This document shows, piece after piece, positions 15,749 to 23,683 of a DNA stretch of 40,689 bases (position 1 is its first letter; each line of letters starts with the position of its first letter). The position numbers were made by a program, and so were the translations under genes. The stretch lies in assembly GCA_934654625.1 (NCBI GenBank), contig CAKUGM010000010.1, positions 1-40,689 on the forward strand, in the 5' to 3' direction. The notes beneath the pieces were generated by a model, which saw only the letters and a program-made list of their open reading frames with translations, did not search any database and was not told the origin of the DNA. This DNA comes from an uncultured Collinsella sp. Its GTDB lineage: Bacteria > Actinomycetota > Coriobacteriia > Coriobacteriales > Coriobacteriaceae.

Positions 15749-16814
15749 CTAGAACTCTCCCAATGTCGCCCAATCAATAAGCAATTCACGCCTTAACTCG
15801 TCCTCGCGGGCCTTCATTGCATCCGTTTTGGGTCTATAGGGATAGCCGAGCTTGTCTGCAAGCATCTCCGCTACGGCACGGAAGCTTTCTTTGTCTGACA
15901 TCTTTTCGTATGTGAGCAGGATCACATCGTATCCCATACTTTGCAGCGCCGTGGTTCTATCCGCATCCCGAATGCCCGCATCAATTTTTCCATGCTCGGT
16001 GGCGCCCCTGGCACTCAACTATTACCGAACGATTACCATCTGCCGAGACAAAATGCATGTCAGCATACACTTTGTCTTTATCTACGATCTTTTTTGCCTT
16101 CCAATCAAGGGCAATCTCATAGTTATTCTCAAAGCACAACAGCCCCTCGCCGCCCAAGCGTCGCGAAAGGCCAAACAGCATAGAAGCCTGAACTTCGAAC
16201 GGAGAAGCCGTAATGCCACTTAGCTGCCTTGCTGCATTGAGCAGCTTCTTCCCTCCGCGACAGCTCCGATTGCTTTGCGCATAATCCAGCAGATCGTCAA
16301 TCTGAATCAGGGGCGAGCGCTGCCATAGATCAGTCGCTTCGCCCTTCTGATTACTCGATCGTTTCCAACCAAAATCCCCTGGCAATTGATGTGATGCATA
16401 GGCATCTTTGAGCGCTTCTTCTATCAGGTCAGATGGACGAAAGACCGCAAAGGTGCCGCACATCTCATATGCCATCATGGCAAGCTGCACCTCGCTTACA
16501 TACGGAGCAAGCGTTAGAAGGGTAAACAGCGGTGATGCAATCTGGACTCCATGGTCTGTTCCCCATATAGCCTCGGATGGAAGCAGACCAGACCAAAGAT
16601 GATGCACGATGAGGGCGGGGTTTGTTCGCTCTTTTCGATTGGATACCAACGTGTGCAGCGGAAAGCCCAACGCATGATTAACAAGCAGGTCCTGCCGCAA
16701 TAACAGTCGTTGACGATCGCAATCTTCATCGGGGATGGGAGGGCACAGCGCTAGAACCTGCGGTGGGACCCGATGAAAGCGAAAAGCGGATATGTTGGAA
16801 AGAATGTAGGACAT
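15749..16814 (-). pseudogene. frameshifted AbiEi/DUF559-like protein
   Basis: Two frames together make one protein. The first (from ATG 16814, beginning MSYILSNISAFRFHRVPP) runs to YADMHF and VIVECQG, then stops after a shift. The second continues as ATEHGKIDAGIRDADRTTALQSMGYDVILLTYEKM to a TAG at 15749. The switch lies in the CCCC run at 16005-16008; removing one base restores an exact 355-codon frame. The N-terminal part resembles the AbiEi-type antitoxin/regulator opening. The C-terminal part resembles the DUF559/Vsr-like PD-(D/E)XK fold (Asp, then ExQ). It may be a true disabling mutation, a phase-variable tract or a sequencing error. No clear ribosome site is seen before 16814. Confidence 0.75.
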
Positions 16815-16915
16815 GACACCAAGATACTTGCCGGCCCCGCAATAATTTTGACGTATTTGAGTTTTCAACAGCGATTCGAGCAACGGCAGAATATGGTCTT
16901 CGAACGGCGAAAACC

Positions 16916-18322
16916 TTACAGAAATGTCTTCAATTTTTCCGCGAGTTCTCCCCCTAATTCTTTCTCGAGCGCCAAATACTGAACCACAAGGCGGCGAAGG
17001 CCGTCAGAGGTCCTATGCTCCGCACACCAAAGATGGTCCCCAAGCGCAGAGGCACAACCCGCGGGCATCTCAAGCACCTGCAACAGCTCATGCTCATCGC
17101 GCTCCGTCTTGATAGCCAAAACCGCATGGAGCCCGGCGCCGGCGCGCTCAAGGTGCACTCGGTCCTCCAGGCCGGCCTCGGCAATCGCGGCCGCTAGAGC
17201 GTCGCGGGCATCCCGCGCGCGCTTGCGCACACGGCGCACGTGTCGCTCGTACTCCCCTGTCTCCAGAAGATGTGCGAGCACAATCTGGTCGATAGAGCTC
17301 ACCGTCGAAGCATAGAATCCCAGCTCTTGCCGGTACTGTTCCATCAGCCGATCCGGCAGCACCATATAGGCCAGGCGCAACGCCGAAGAGAGGCTCTTAG
17401 AAAACGTGTTGGTGTAGATTACGCAACCCGGCGCATCGATGGCAGCGAGCGGCGGAATCGGCTTGCCTGCCAAGCGAAACTCGCAATCAAAATCGTCCTC
17501 GATGAGATACCGGCCTGGGCGCTGCGAGGCCCATCCAAGAAGAGCGTAGCGCCGAGCAATAGAGGTCACGCGGCCCGTAGGGAACTGATGCGACGGCATG
17601 AGATGCAAGACATCCGCGCCATTCTTTTCGAGCTCGCGCAAATCCGGCCCCTCCGCATCTAACGGAATATGGCACACGTCGCAACCGCACGCCTGGTAAA
17701 TACGCGTAAGGCGAAGATACCCCGGGTCCTCGACGGCGTAGGTCTTCTCGCGACCCAAGAGCTGTACCAGCATGGTATCGAGCAGCTGGGCGCCGGCACC
17801 GATCACGATGGCATCGGGGTCTACGTCTATGCCGCGCGAGCCGCGCAAATGCGACGCGATCGCGCAGCGCAGCCGGGCCGTCCCCTGCGCCGGCGCGGGG
17901 GCAAATAGCTCGCGTTCGCTCTCGGTGGCAAGCACGGTCCTGAGCGCGCGCTGCCAAAGGCGAGCGCCCTCAAGGTCCGTATCTGCGAGCTTGGATGCCG
18001 ATGCCGCCGCAGGCAGACCCGCTGCACCCACCGCGTCGCGGTCCCCAGCGTCCTTAAGCAAAGATGTCGATGCCGTCCGCGGCAGCTCGTTAGCAAAGTA
18101 CCCACGGCGCGGCAACGACCGCACAAAACCCTCGGCCACAAGCTGGTCATATGCACCCTCGACCGTAATCACGCTTATGCCCAAGTGCTGCGCGAGCCCG
18201 CGCTTCGAAGGCAGATGCTCGCCGGCAACGATGGAACCTGAAAGAATATCATCACGAATCTGCTGGTACAGATACTCGTAAAGACTGACAGCCCCACGCT
18301 CACTCAAGTCGTAATCGAGCAT
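16916..18322 (-). CDS. pdxR: PdxR, MocR-type GntR/aminotransferase regulator of vitamin B6 synthesis
   Basis: A 468-residue fusion regulator. Residues 1-75 are a GntR winged helix (LYEYLYQQIRDDILSG, LPSKRGLAQHLGIS, GFVRSLPRRGYF). Residues from about 110 to the end are a fold-type-I aminotransferase domain with the PLP lysine in TNTFSKSLSSALRLAYMVLP. MocR proteins bind PLP as effector. It is divergent from pdxS-pdxT with 170 bases between, the standard arrangement for a PdxR that activates pdxST and represses itself when PLP is scarce or abundant. GGAGGG precedes the ATG. Direct repeats in the shared control region are the likely binding sites. Confidence 0.9.
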   Translation of the reverse strand: MLDYDLSERGAVSLYEYLYQQIRDDILSGSIVAGEHLPSKRGLAQHLGISVITVEGAYDQLVAEGFVRSLPRRGYFANELPRTASTSLLKDAGDRDAVGAAGLPAAASASKLADTDLEGARLWQRALRTVLATESERELFAPAPAQGTARLRCAIASHLRGSRGIDVDPDAIVIGAGAQLLDTMLVQLLGREKTYAVEDPGYLRLTRIYQACGCDVCHIPLDAEGPDLRELEKNGADVLHLMPSHQFPTGRVTSIARRYALLGWASQRPGRYLIEDDFDCEFRLAGKPIPPLAAIDAPGCVIYTNTFSKSLSSALRLAYMVLPDRLMEQYRQELGFYASTVSSIDQIVLAHLLETGEYERHVRRVRKRARDARDALAAAIAEAGLEDRVHLERAGAGLHAVLAIKTERDEHELLQVLEMPAGCASALGDHLWCAEHRTSDGLRRLVVQYLALEKELGGELAEKLKTFL

Positions 18323-18331
18323 TTACCCTCC

Positions 18332-18375
18332 ATCTGACCTTATCGGCTTTTGCAAACTGACCTTATTCTGACCTT
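18332..18375. promoter_or_regulatory. three direct repeats, putative PdxR operator
   Basis: CTGACCTTAT occurs at 18332-18341 and 18355-18364, and CTGACCTTAA at 18366-18375. Start-to-start spacing is 23 and 11 bases, about two turns and one turn of DNA, so all copies face the same side of the helix. MocR dimers typically bind direct rather than inverted repeats. TTGCAA at 18348 followed by AT-rich sequence near 18372 could be the pdxS promoter, but this is uncertain. Confidence 0.7.
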
Positions 18376-18492
18376 AATAATTCCCTTCCAACCTGGTCAT
18401 GTCTATTTCCCTAGAAACCCTATAGGATATTCGCCCAAGCAAGCGCACAACGTCCGAGGCGCCTCGTCCCGGACACAACGAAAGGAACCGCT

Positions 18493-19383
18493 ATGCCGCA
18501 AGAACAGACTGCCGCCGAGCGCGTCAAACTCAACCGCCAGCTCGCCCAGATGCTCAAGGGCGGCGTCATCATGGACGTCACCACCCCCGAGCAGGCGCAC
18601 ATCGCCGAAGAGGCGGGTGCCTGCGCCGTCATGGCCCTCGAACGCATCCCGGCCGACATCCGCGCCGCCGGCGGCGTGAGCCGCATGAGCGATCCGGCCA
18701 TGATCCGCGGCATCCAGGAGGCCGTGTCCATTCCCGTGATGGCCAAGTGCCGTATCGGCCACATCGTGGAGGCCCAGGTGTTGCAGGCCATCGATATCGA
18801 CTATATCGACGAATCCGAGGTCCTCTCCCCCGCAGATGACGTGTACCACATCGATAAAACCCAGTTTGACGTGCCCTTTGTGTGCGGCGCCCGCGACCTA
18901 GGCGAAGCGCTGCGCCGCGTGGCCGAGGGCGCCACGATGATTCGCACCAAGGGCGAGCCGGGCACCGGCGATGTTGTCCAGGCCGTGCGCCACATGCGCA
19001 AGATTCAAAAGCAGGTCCGCGACATCGTGGCCCTGCGCGAGGACGAGCTGTTCGAGGCAGCCAAGCAGCTCGCCGTTCCCGTTGAGTTGCTGCGCGAGGT
19101 CCATGCCACGGGCAAGCTTCCCGTCGTGAACTTCGCCGCCGGCGGCGTGGCGACCCCTGCAGACGCCGCGCTCATGATGCAGCTGGGCGCCGAGGGCGTT
19201 TTCGTGGGATCCGGCATCTTCAAGAGCGGCGACCCCGCCAAGCGCGCCGCCGCTATCGTCAAGGCGGTGGCAAACTTCACCGACGCCAAGATGATCGCCG
19301 AGCTCTCCGAGAACCTGGGCGAGGCCATGGTGGGCATCAACGCCGACGAGATCGAGCTCATCATGGAAGAGAGGGGCAAGTAA
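18493..19383 (+). CDS. pdxS: pyridoxal 5'-phosphate synthase lyase subunit PdxS
   Basis: A 296-residue (beta/alpha)8 enzyme of the DXP-independent vitamin B6 route. It makes PLP from ribose 5-phosphate, glyceraldehyde 3-phosphate and ammonia supplied by PdxT. Key residues seen are [11 protein letters not shown] at the N-terminus, Lys85 in [10 protein letters not shown] and Lys153 in RTKGEPGTG, which match the two Schiff-base lysines of the family. The length is standard. AAAGGA lies just upstream of the ATG. It is followed after three bases by pdxT; the subunits form the 12+12 PLP synthase. Confidence 0.98.
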   Translation: MPQEQTAAERVKLNRQLAQMLKGGVIMDVTTPEQAHIAEEAGACAVMALERIPADIRAAGGVSRMSDPAMIRGIQEAVSIPVMAKCRIGHIVEAQVLQAIDIDYIDESEVLSPADDVYHIDKTQFDVPFVCGARDLGEALRRVAEGATMIRTKGEPGTGDVVQAVRHMRKIQKQVRDIVALREDELFEAAKQLAVPVELLREVHATGKLPVVNFAAGGVATPADAALMMQLGAEGVFVGSGIFKSGDPAKRAAAIVKAVANFTDAKMIAELSENLGEAMVGINADEIELIMEERGK

Positions 19384-19386
19384 ACC

Positions 19387-19953
19387 ATGGCCTGTGCCGT
19401 TCTTGCCGTTCAAGGCGCGTTTATCGAGCACGAGCAGCGCCTGCGTAAGCTGGGCGAAAACTGCATCGAACTACGTCAGGCGGCAGACCTCGCGCGCCCC
19501 TTCGATCGCTTGGTGCTGCCCGGAGGCGAATCCACCGTGCAGGGCAAATTGCTAGAAGAGCTGGGAATGCTCGAGGGCATATGCGCTCGTATCGAAGACG
19601 GCATGCCCACGTTTGCGACGTGCGCCGGCCTTATCCTGCTGGCGCGCAGCCTTGCCGCACACGACGATCGCGGCACGCCGCGCCTGGCTACGATGAACAT
19701 CACCGCCGAGCGAAACGCATACGGACGCCAGCTGGGAAGCTTCCACACCCAGGCCGACTGCGCAGGTATGTCAGACGTCCCTATGACGTTTATTCGTGCC
19801 CCCTATATCACCGAAGCGGGGTCCGGAGTCGAAGTTCTGGCACGCGTGGACGGGCGCATCGTCGCTGCACGCGAAGGCTCGCAGCTTGCCGTCGCGTTCC
19901 ACCCCGAGCTCGACGAAGACCTGCGCATACACCAGCTCTTCCTGCAGATGTAA
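19387..19953 (+). CDS. pdxT: pyridoxal 5'-phosphate synthase glutaminase subunit PdxT
   Basis: A 188-residue class I glutaminase supplying ammonia to PdxS. LVLPGGEST marks the glutamine site, the nucleophile is Cys79 in TCAGLILLA, and His172 and Glu174 in FHPELDED complete the triad. GSFHTQ is also a family mark. It starts three bases after the pdxS stop, with a GAGAGGGG site inside the end of pdxS, so it is translationally coupled. It converges with the RGG protein gene and shares the terminator region. Confidence 0.97.
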   Translation: MACAVLAVQGAFIEHEQRLRKLGENCIELRQAADLARPFDRLVLPGGESTVQGKLLEELGMLEGICARIEDGMPTFATCAGLILLARSLAAHDDRGTPRLATMNITAERNAYGRQLGSFHTQADCAGMSDVPMTFIRAPYITEAGSGVEVLARVDGRIVAAREGSQLAVAFHPELDEDLRIHQLFLQM

Positions 19954-19989
19954 GGACCTGAGCGAAAGGTCCCGCCCACACACATACAC

Positions 19990-20028
19990 ACAAAAATAGT
20001 GCCCCCGGTTGTCTAGAGCCGAGGGCAC
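19990..20028 (-). terminator. terminator between convergent pdxT and the RGG protein gene
   Basis: GTGCCC and CGG (19999-20008) pair with CCG and GGGCAC (20019-20028), with one C-A mismatch and a 10-base loop. On the minus strand TATTTTTG follows, so it ends the RGG gene transcript. It may also work on pdxT read-through. Confidence 0.75.
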
Positions 20029-20066
20029 CACTCATTTACGCCAGAGCGCGTATGTTTTGAGTCGAA

Positions 20067-21050
20067 TTAGCGATCGAAACGACCACCGCGATTGCCGCGG
20101 AAGCCGCCGTTGCCGCCACGACGGTCGTCGCGACCGCCGAAGTTGCCACGGCCGCCACGGTCGCCGCCGAAGCCACCACGACCACCGCGATCGCCACCGC
20201 GACGATCATCGCGACCGCCGAAGTTGCCACGGCCACCGCGGTCGCCGCCACGATCACGATCGCCAAAGCCACCACGGCCGCCACGGTCGCCACCAAAGCC
20301 ACCACGGCCACCGCGATCGCCGCCGCGGCCACCGCTGAAGCCCATGCGGGGAGCGCCATGGCTACCGTGACTGCGGTCGCCGCCACGACGGTCGTCACGG
20401 CCGCCACGCGGGCCGCGATCGTCGTCCAGACCCATCTCGACCAGCGGATCGATAACCTGATCAAGAAGAGCGAGCATCTGCTCGACGCTATCGGCGGAAA
20501 GCTGCGGAACGAGCTTCTTGCGCTTCTTGGCCTGAGCGGCGATCAGCTCCTCGGCATCCTCGCTGGCCATAACGATGACCTTGCGCATATCGGGCTCTTC
20601 AGGCTCGATACGAGCAACGATGTCGTGCTTCTCGGCCTCGGCGAGAATGGCATTGAGGTCGCGAAGGCCCATGCCCATGAGTTCGGCCATCTCCTTCTGC
20701 TCCATCTTGGGCTTGAGCTCCAGAAGCTTGAGGGCGCGCTGCAGATCGCGACGGCGATCGGCCTCGGCCTCGGCCTCCTGAGCAAGAGCACCGCGACGGT
20801 TACGCAGCAGACGAGCAGCACGGTTCACCTTATCAAACAGCTTGTCATCCAGATCCTCGGGAGCAGTCTGGCCCTCGGCAGCCTCGGCGACCTCGTCGTC
20901 CTCAGCAGCCTCGTCGTCCTCGACAACCTCGGCGTCGGCCTCGGTGGCCTCGACATCTGCATCCTCAGTCGTAGCGACCTCGGCCTCAACCTCAGCCTGC
21001 TCGACCATATCCATCGTCTCGTCCAGTTCCATGTTCTCGTTCTCGGACAT
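20067..21050 (-). CDS. winged-helix protein with acidic head and RGG-box tail
   Basis: A 327-residue protein in three parts. Residues 1-65 are highly acidic (strings of Glu/Asp/Ala). Residues about 70-195 form a MarR-like winged-helix domain: LQRALKLLELKPKMEQKEMAELMGMGLRDLNAILAEAEKHDIV, followed by a wing (RKVIVMASEDAEELI). Residues about 210-327 are a glycine/arginine/aspartate tail with about 15 RGG tripeptides in imperfect GGDRGGRGGF or GGRDDRRGG repeats. RGG tails bind nucleic acid and drive condensation in other proteins. DNA or RNA binding is therefore likely, but its targets are unknown. GGAGGAG lies four bases before the ATG. The tail DNA is itself repetitive. Confidence 0.85.
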   Translation of the reverse strand: MSENENMELDETMDMVEQAEVEAEVATTEDADVEATEADAEVVEDDEAAEDDEVAEAAEGQTAPEDLDDKLFDKVNRAARLLRNRRGALAQEAEAEADRRRDLQRALKLLELKPKMEQKEMAELMGMGLRDLNAILAEAEKHDIVARIEPEEPDMRKVIVMASEDAEELIAAQAKKRKKLVPQLSADSVEQMLALLDQVIDPLVEMGLDDDRGPRGGRDDRRGGDRSHGSHGAPRMGFSGGRGGDRGGRGGFGGDRGGRGGFGDRDRGGDRGGRGNFGGRDDRRGGDRGGRGGFGGDRGGRGNFGGRDDRRGGNGGFRGNRGGRFDR

Positions 21051-21366
21051 GTGTCTCCTCCCGCGCTCTAGATGCGCTTTTCAATCACGCAACCATACTT
21101 GGTCGCTTACCTGCGGCGTGGCGACCTTCCGGCCCGTTTTTTGCCACGCTGCCTTTGCCGTTCCCGGCAGCCTGTGCAAGTGTACGCATGTTGACGGCAA
21201 AAGCCGCGGATAAACTCGCGTCTCCACAGGTTACGCACGCACAAGCGCAAAAAGGGGCACGCACCGCACGAGTGCATGCCCCATGAGAGAGGATGATGGA
21301 GTGCGGCGCGAGGCCGCCACACGAGGCGCCGAAAGGAGAAACGCCCCACGCCTTCAGCAAACCGCC
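21051..21366. other. intergenic region with no gene
   Basis: About 315 bases between two minus-strand genes. Open frames here lack ribosome sites and homology. It contains the aldolase terminator at 21249-21282 and presumably the promoter of the RGG protein gene, which I cannot place. Confidence 0.5.
21249..21282 (-). terminator. terminator of the fucose operon
   Basis: GGGGC and GCAC (21254-21264) pair with GTGC and GCCCC (21272-21282), with an AC/AT internal mismatch. On the minus strand CCCCTTTTTGC follows. It lies 85 bases after the aldolase stop. Confidence 0.85.
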
Positions 21367-22245
21367 TTACGCCAGCAGCTCGCGAACGTGCTCCACCTGC
21401 TCCGGCGTCGCCTGCATGGCGGGCTCGAAGATCTTGGTCGAAACAGGCAGGCCCTTAAGGTTCACTGCCACCTTGATAGACGAGATAAACAGGTCGCAGG
21501 CATCGTAGACGGCCATGAGGTGCGAGATGCGCTCGGCGGCCTCGACAGCAGTGGCGTAGTCGCCCTCCTGGTAAGCACGATGCATGCGCACGAAGGTCTC
21601 GGGCTCCACGTTGGTAAGGCCGCTCAAAACGCCGTTGCCACCGGACACGCGGTTGACCAGGTAATACTCATCGAAACCAGAGAGCACCGTGAAATCGGGG
21701 TTGACTGCGCGAGCAGCGCGGATCACCTTGCGCGTATGGCTGATGGTGTCGACGGTATCCTTGATACCGCAGATGTTGGAGTGCTGCGAAGCCAGACGTG
21801 CCACCAGGTCGGGGGAAAGATCGGTGCCCGTGCGCGCCGGGAAATTGTAGAGAATCACGGGGAGCTTCGTTACCTTGGCAATGCCACCGAAGTAAACCTC
21901 GGCGGTAAGGTCGCTCGGCCCAAAGTAATACGGGGAGACCGCCAACACGGCGTCGGCGCCCACCTCCTCGGCGTAGCGCGTAAGATCCAGCACGTTGGCA
22001 TAGGTCGTGTCGCCCACGCCGGCGAAGACCTTCATGCGGCCGGCAACACGCTCGACGGCGAACTTCAGGGCCTCTTTCTTCTGGTCCAGGCTCACGCTGT
22101 AAAACTCACCGATGCTTCCGAACAGCAGCACGCCGTCGATGCCGGCATCGGCAAGATGGTCAAGATGCTTACCCCACAGGTCGAAATCGATTTTCCCCTC
22201 GTCGTCCGTGATGGTGATAGAAGGACAAAAAACGCCTTCAAACAT
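21367..22245 (-). CDS. KDG/DapA-family aldolase, probable 2-keto-3-deoxy-L-fuconate aldolase
   Basis: A 292-residue class I aldolase of the DapA/NAL family. LLFGSIGEF is the carboxylate-binding loop. The active-site Tyr lies in LYNFPARTG and the Schiff-base Lys in GIKDTVD. The pattern is closest to YagE/KDG-type aldolases rather than to dihydrodipicolinate synthase. In this context it should split 2-keto-3-deoxy-L-fuconate into pyruvate and L-lactaldehyde, as proposed for Cj0481 of Campylobacter; substrate is inference. The start at 22245 has a weak AAAGCGAG site; the longer frame from 22335 adds unlikely sequence. It lies 119 bases after fucU, and a TATAAT (minus strand, 22354-22359) in that gap may be an internal promoter element. 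Confidence 0.85.
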   Translation of the reverse strand: MFEGVFCPSITITDDEGKIDFDLWGKHLDHLADAGIDGVLLFGSIGEFYSVSLDQKKEALKFAVERVAGRMKVFAGVGDTTYANVLDLTRYAEEVGADAVLAVSPYYFGPSDLTAEVYFGGIAKVTKLPVILYNFPARTGTDLSPDLVARLASQHSNICGIKDTVDTISHTRKVIRAARAVNPDFTVLSGFDEYYLVNRVSGGNGVLSGLTNVEPETFVRMHRAYQEGDYATAVEAAERISHLMAVYDACDLFISSIKVAVNLKGLPVSTKIFEPAMQATPEQVEHVRELLA

Positions 22246-22364
22246 GTCAGTAACTCGCTTTCTGGGATAAGCACTCTCGTACCAATCCAAACACAATCCA
22301 ACAGATAGACGCGAAGCTCGGCATAGCCAAAGCAAGCTTTGCGCACATCAACAATTATATAGAC

Positions 22365-22820
22365 CTAATCAATCTGCTCGTTTTCGTACACAACGCCCTT
22401 TTGCAAGATGACATTTGCGTACTGGGCACGCTCACTCGTGGCGATCACGACGTAGGCCTTCTTGGCCTCGTCGTAGAACGGAAAACGGTCGATGGTGCCA
22501 ATCGCATCGCGGCCGCGCTCGTCGACCTTCGAGATGAGCTCGGCGTACGTATCCCAAATCGGGGTCTCGCAGTCGTCGCCAGGCACGACATCCATCAACG
22601 TGGCGGGCTTTTCGACGTACTGGTCGAGCGGATAGAGCTTCAAAATGGCCTCGAGAATCTCGGGCACCCCATGACCGTCGCAACGCACAAGGTGGCTATC
22701 CTTAGCGATCGACGCAGCAGGGAAATTGCCGTCGGCGATAACGAGCGTGTCGCCGTGGCCCATCTCGCACATGATGGAAAGCAGTTCGGGCGGAAGAATC
22801 GGCGAGATGCCTTTGAGCAT
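22365..22820 (-). CDS. fucU: L-fucose mutarotase (RbsD/FucU family)
   Basis: A 151-residue protein that interconverts the alpha and beta anomers of a sugar. The N-terminus MLKGISPILPPELLSIMCEMGHGDTLVIADGNFPA is the FucU signature, including the catalytic His in MGHGD. The C-terminal ATSERAQYANVILQKGVV block is also typical. It probably speeds supply of the anomer used by the fucose dehydrogenase. The start at 22820 has AAAGGA six bases upstream; the longer frame begins inside an intercistronic hairpin. It is the fifth gene of the operon. Confidence 0.93.
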   Translation of the reverse strand: MLKGISPILPPELLSIMCEMGHGDTLVIADGNFPAASIAKDSHLVRCDGHGVPEILEAILKLYPLDQYVEKPATLMDVVPGDDCETPIWDTYAELISKVDERGRDAIGTIDRFPFYDEAKKAYVVIATSERAQYANVILQKGVVYENEQID

Positions 22821-22842
22821 GTGCGTTCCTTTCTCGAAAACC

Positions 22843-22875
22843 AAAAGAGCCTGCGCGCCGCAACCGACGCGCAGG
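22843..22875 (-). terminator. intercistronic hairpin before fucU
   Basis: CCTGCGCG (22850-22857) pairs with CGCGCAGG (22868-22875) across 10 bases. On the minus strand CTCTTTTGG follows. It lies between the lactonase stop and fucU, where it could act as a partial terminator or as an mRNA-stabilising or processing hairpin. Confidence 0.5.
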
Positions 22876-22883
22876 GAAATCAA

Positions 22884-23678
22884 CTACAGCTTAAGACCGT
22901 ACGCGCGCACGGCGTTGTTCATGAAGAAGTCTTCATCATCGCCAAACTCGTCGCGCAGGGTGCTGAAGTGTTCGTCAAAGGTCGAATACAGCTTTACGAC
23001 CGGCCAGTTAGACGCATAGAGCAGCTTGTCGGGCGCAAAGGTATCGCGGGTGAACTTAAGAAGCTCGGAGACGAACTTCTTGTCCTGCGTGGGGAAACCG
23101 GAAACCTTGACGTAGAGATTGGGCAGGCTCGCCATCTTCTTCATAACGGCCTTGTACTCGTCGGAGAGCTCCTCGACGTTGCCAAGGTGGTTGAGGATGA
23201 TCGTCTCTTCGGGAGCCTGAGCAAAGGCCTCGTAAGCATCCTCGAGCTCGTTCACGCGGTTGCAGGACTCGAAGGGCAAGCCGCATGCAGCCAGCGTGTG
23301 CAGGCCCTCGATAAACGTCGGCTCGAGGCAGCGGCCACGGGGCTCGGAGTCGATGTGGAGCGGCTCGCGAATGCCGGCGGCAAATGCGGGTACGCGCATC
23401 CACGGGGAAACGTCACTGCGAAGCATGCAGGCGAGCATCTTGGGATGGGCGGCCTTGAGGTCATAGGCGATCTTATCCTCCGCCTCATGATCGGCGCAGT
23501 CGACCTCAACGTACACGCCGCCCACGAACTCGACGCCGGCCTGGTGGGCGTACTCCGCCTCGAGGTCCTCGACCTTGTAGGTGTGGGTGATGGTACCGTC
23601 GGTGCCCTCGAGCCAGGGGAGATCCTGGGTATCCAGGTTCCACACATGGAAGTGGGAATCGATTACTTTAAGAGCCAT
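22884..23678 (-). CDS. amidohydrolase, probable L-fuconolactonase
   Basis: A 264-residue TIM-barrel hydrolase of the amidohydrolase-2/COG3618 group. VIDSHFHVW gives the HxH, followed by GVYVEVDCAD, LNHLGN and YASNWPVV. In this group it would hydrolyse L-fucono-1,5-lactone, the product of fucose dehydrogenase, to L-fuconate (compare Cj0487). The final-strand Asp typical of GSDWPV is Asn here; Asn also occurs in relatives (GSNFPV type), so activity is not excluded. It starts five bases after the permease stop with AAAGGAAG upstream. It is tightly coupled within the operon. Confidence 0.87.
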   Translation of the reverse strand: MALKVIDSHFHVWNLDTQDLPWLEGTDGTITHTYKVEDLEAEYAHQAGVEFVGGVYVEVDCADHEAEDKIAYDLKAAHPKMLACMLRSDVSPWMRVPAFAAGIREPLHIDSEPRGRCLEPTFIEGLHTLAACGLPFESCNRVNELEDAYEAFAQAPEETIILNHLGNVEELSDEYKAVMKKMASLPNLYVKVSGFPTQDKKFVSELLKFTRDTFAPDKLLYASNWPVVKLYSTFDEHFSTLRDEFGDDEDFFMNNAVRAYGLKL

Positions 23679-23683
23679 AGCGG

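Noticed and set aside
20082..20340. Repetitive DNA at the end of the RGG protein gene, first considered as a tandem-repeat or CRISPR-like array
   Set aside because: The repeats keep codon phase and encode the RGG tail. Spacers are not unique and there are no cas genes.
22092..22346. Extended N-terminus for the aldolase from 22335
   Set aside because: The extra residues look like no DapA-family N-terminus, and the family start fits the ATG at 22245.
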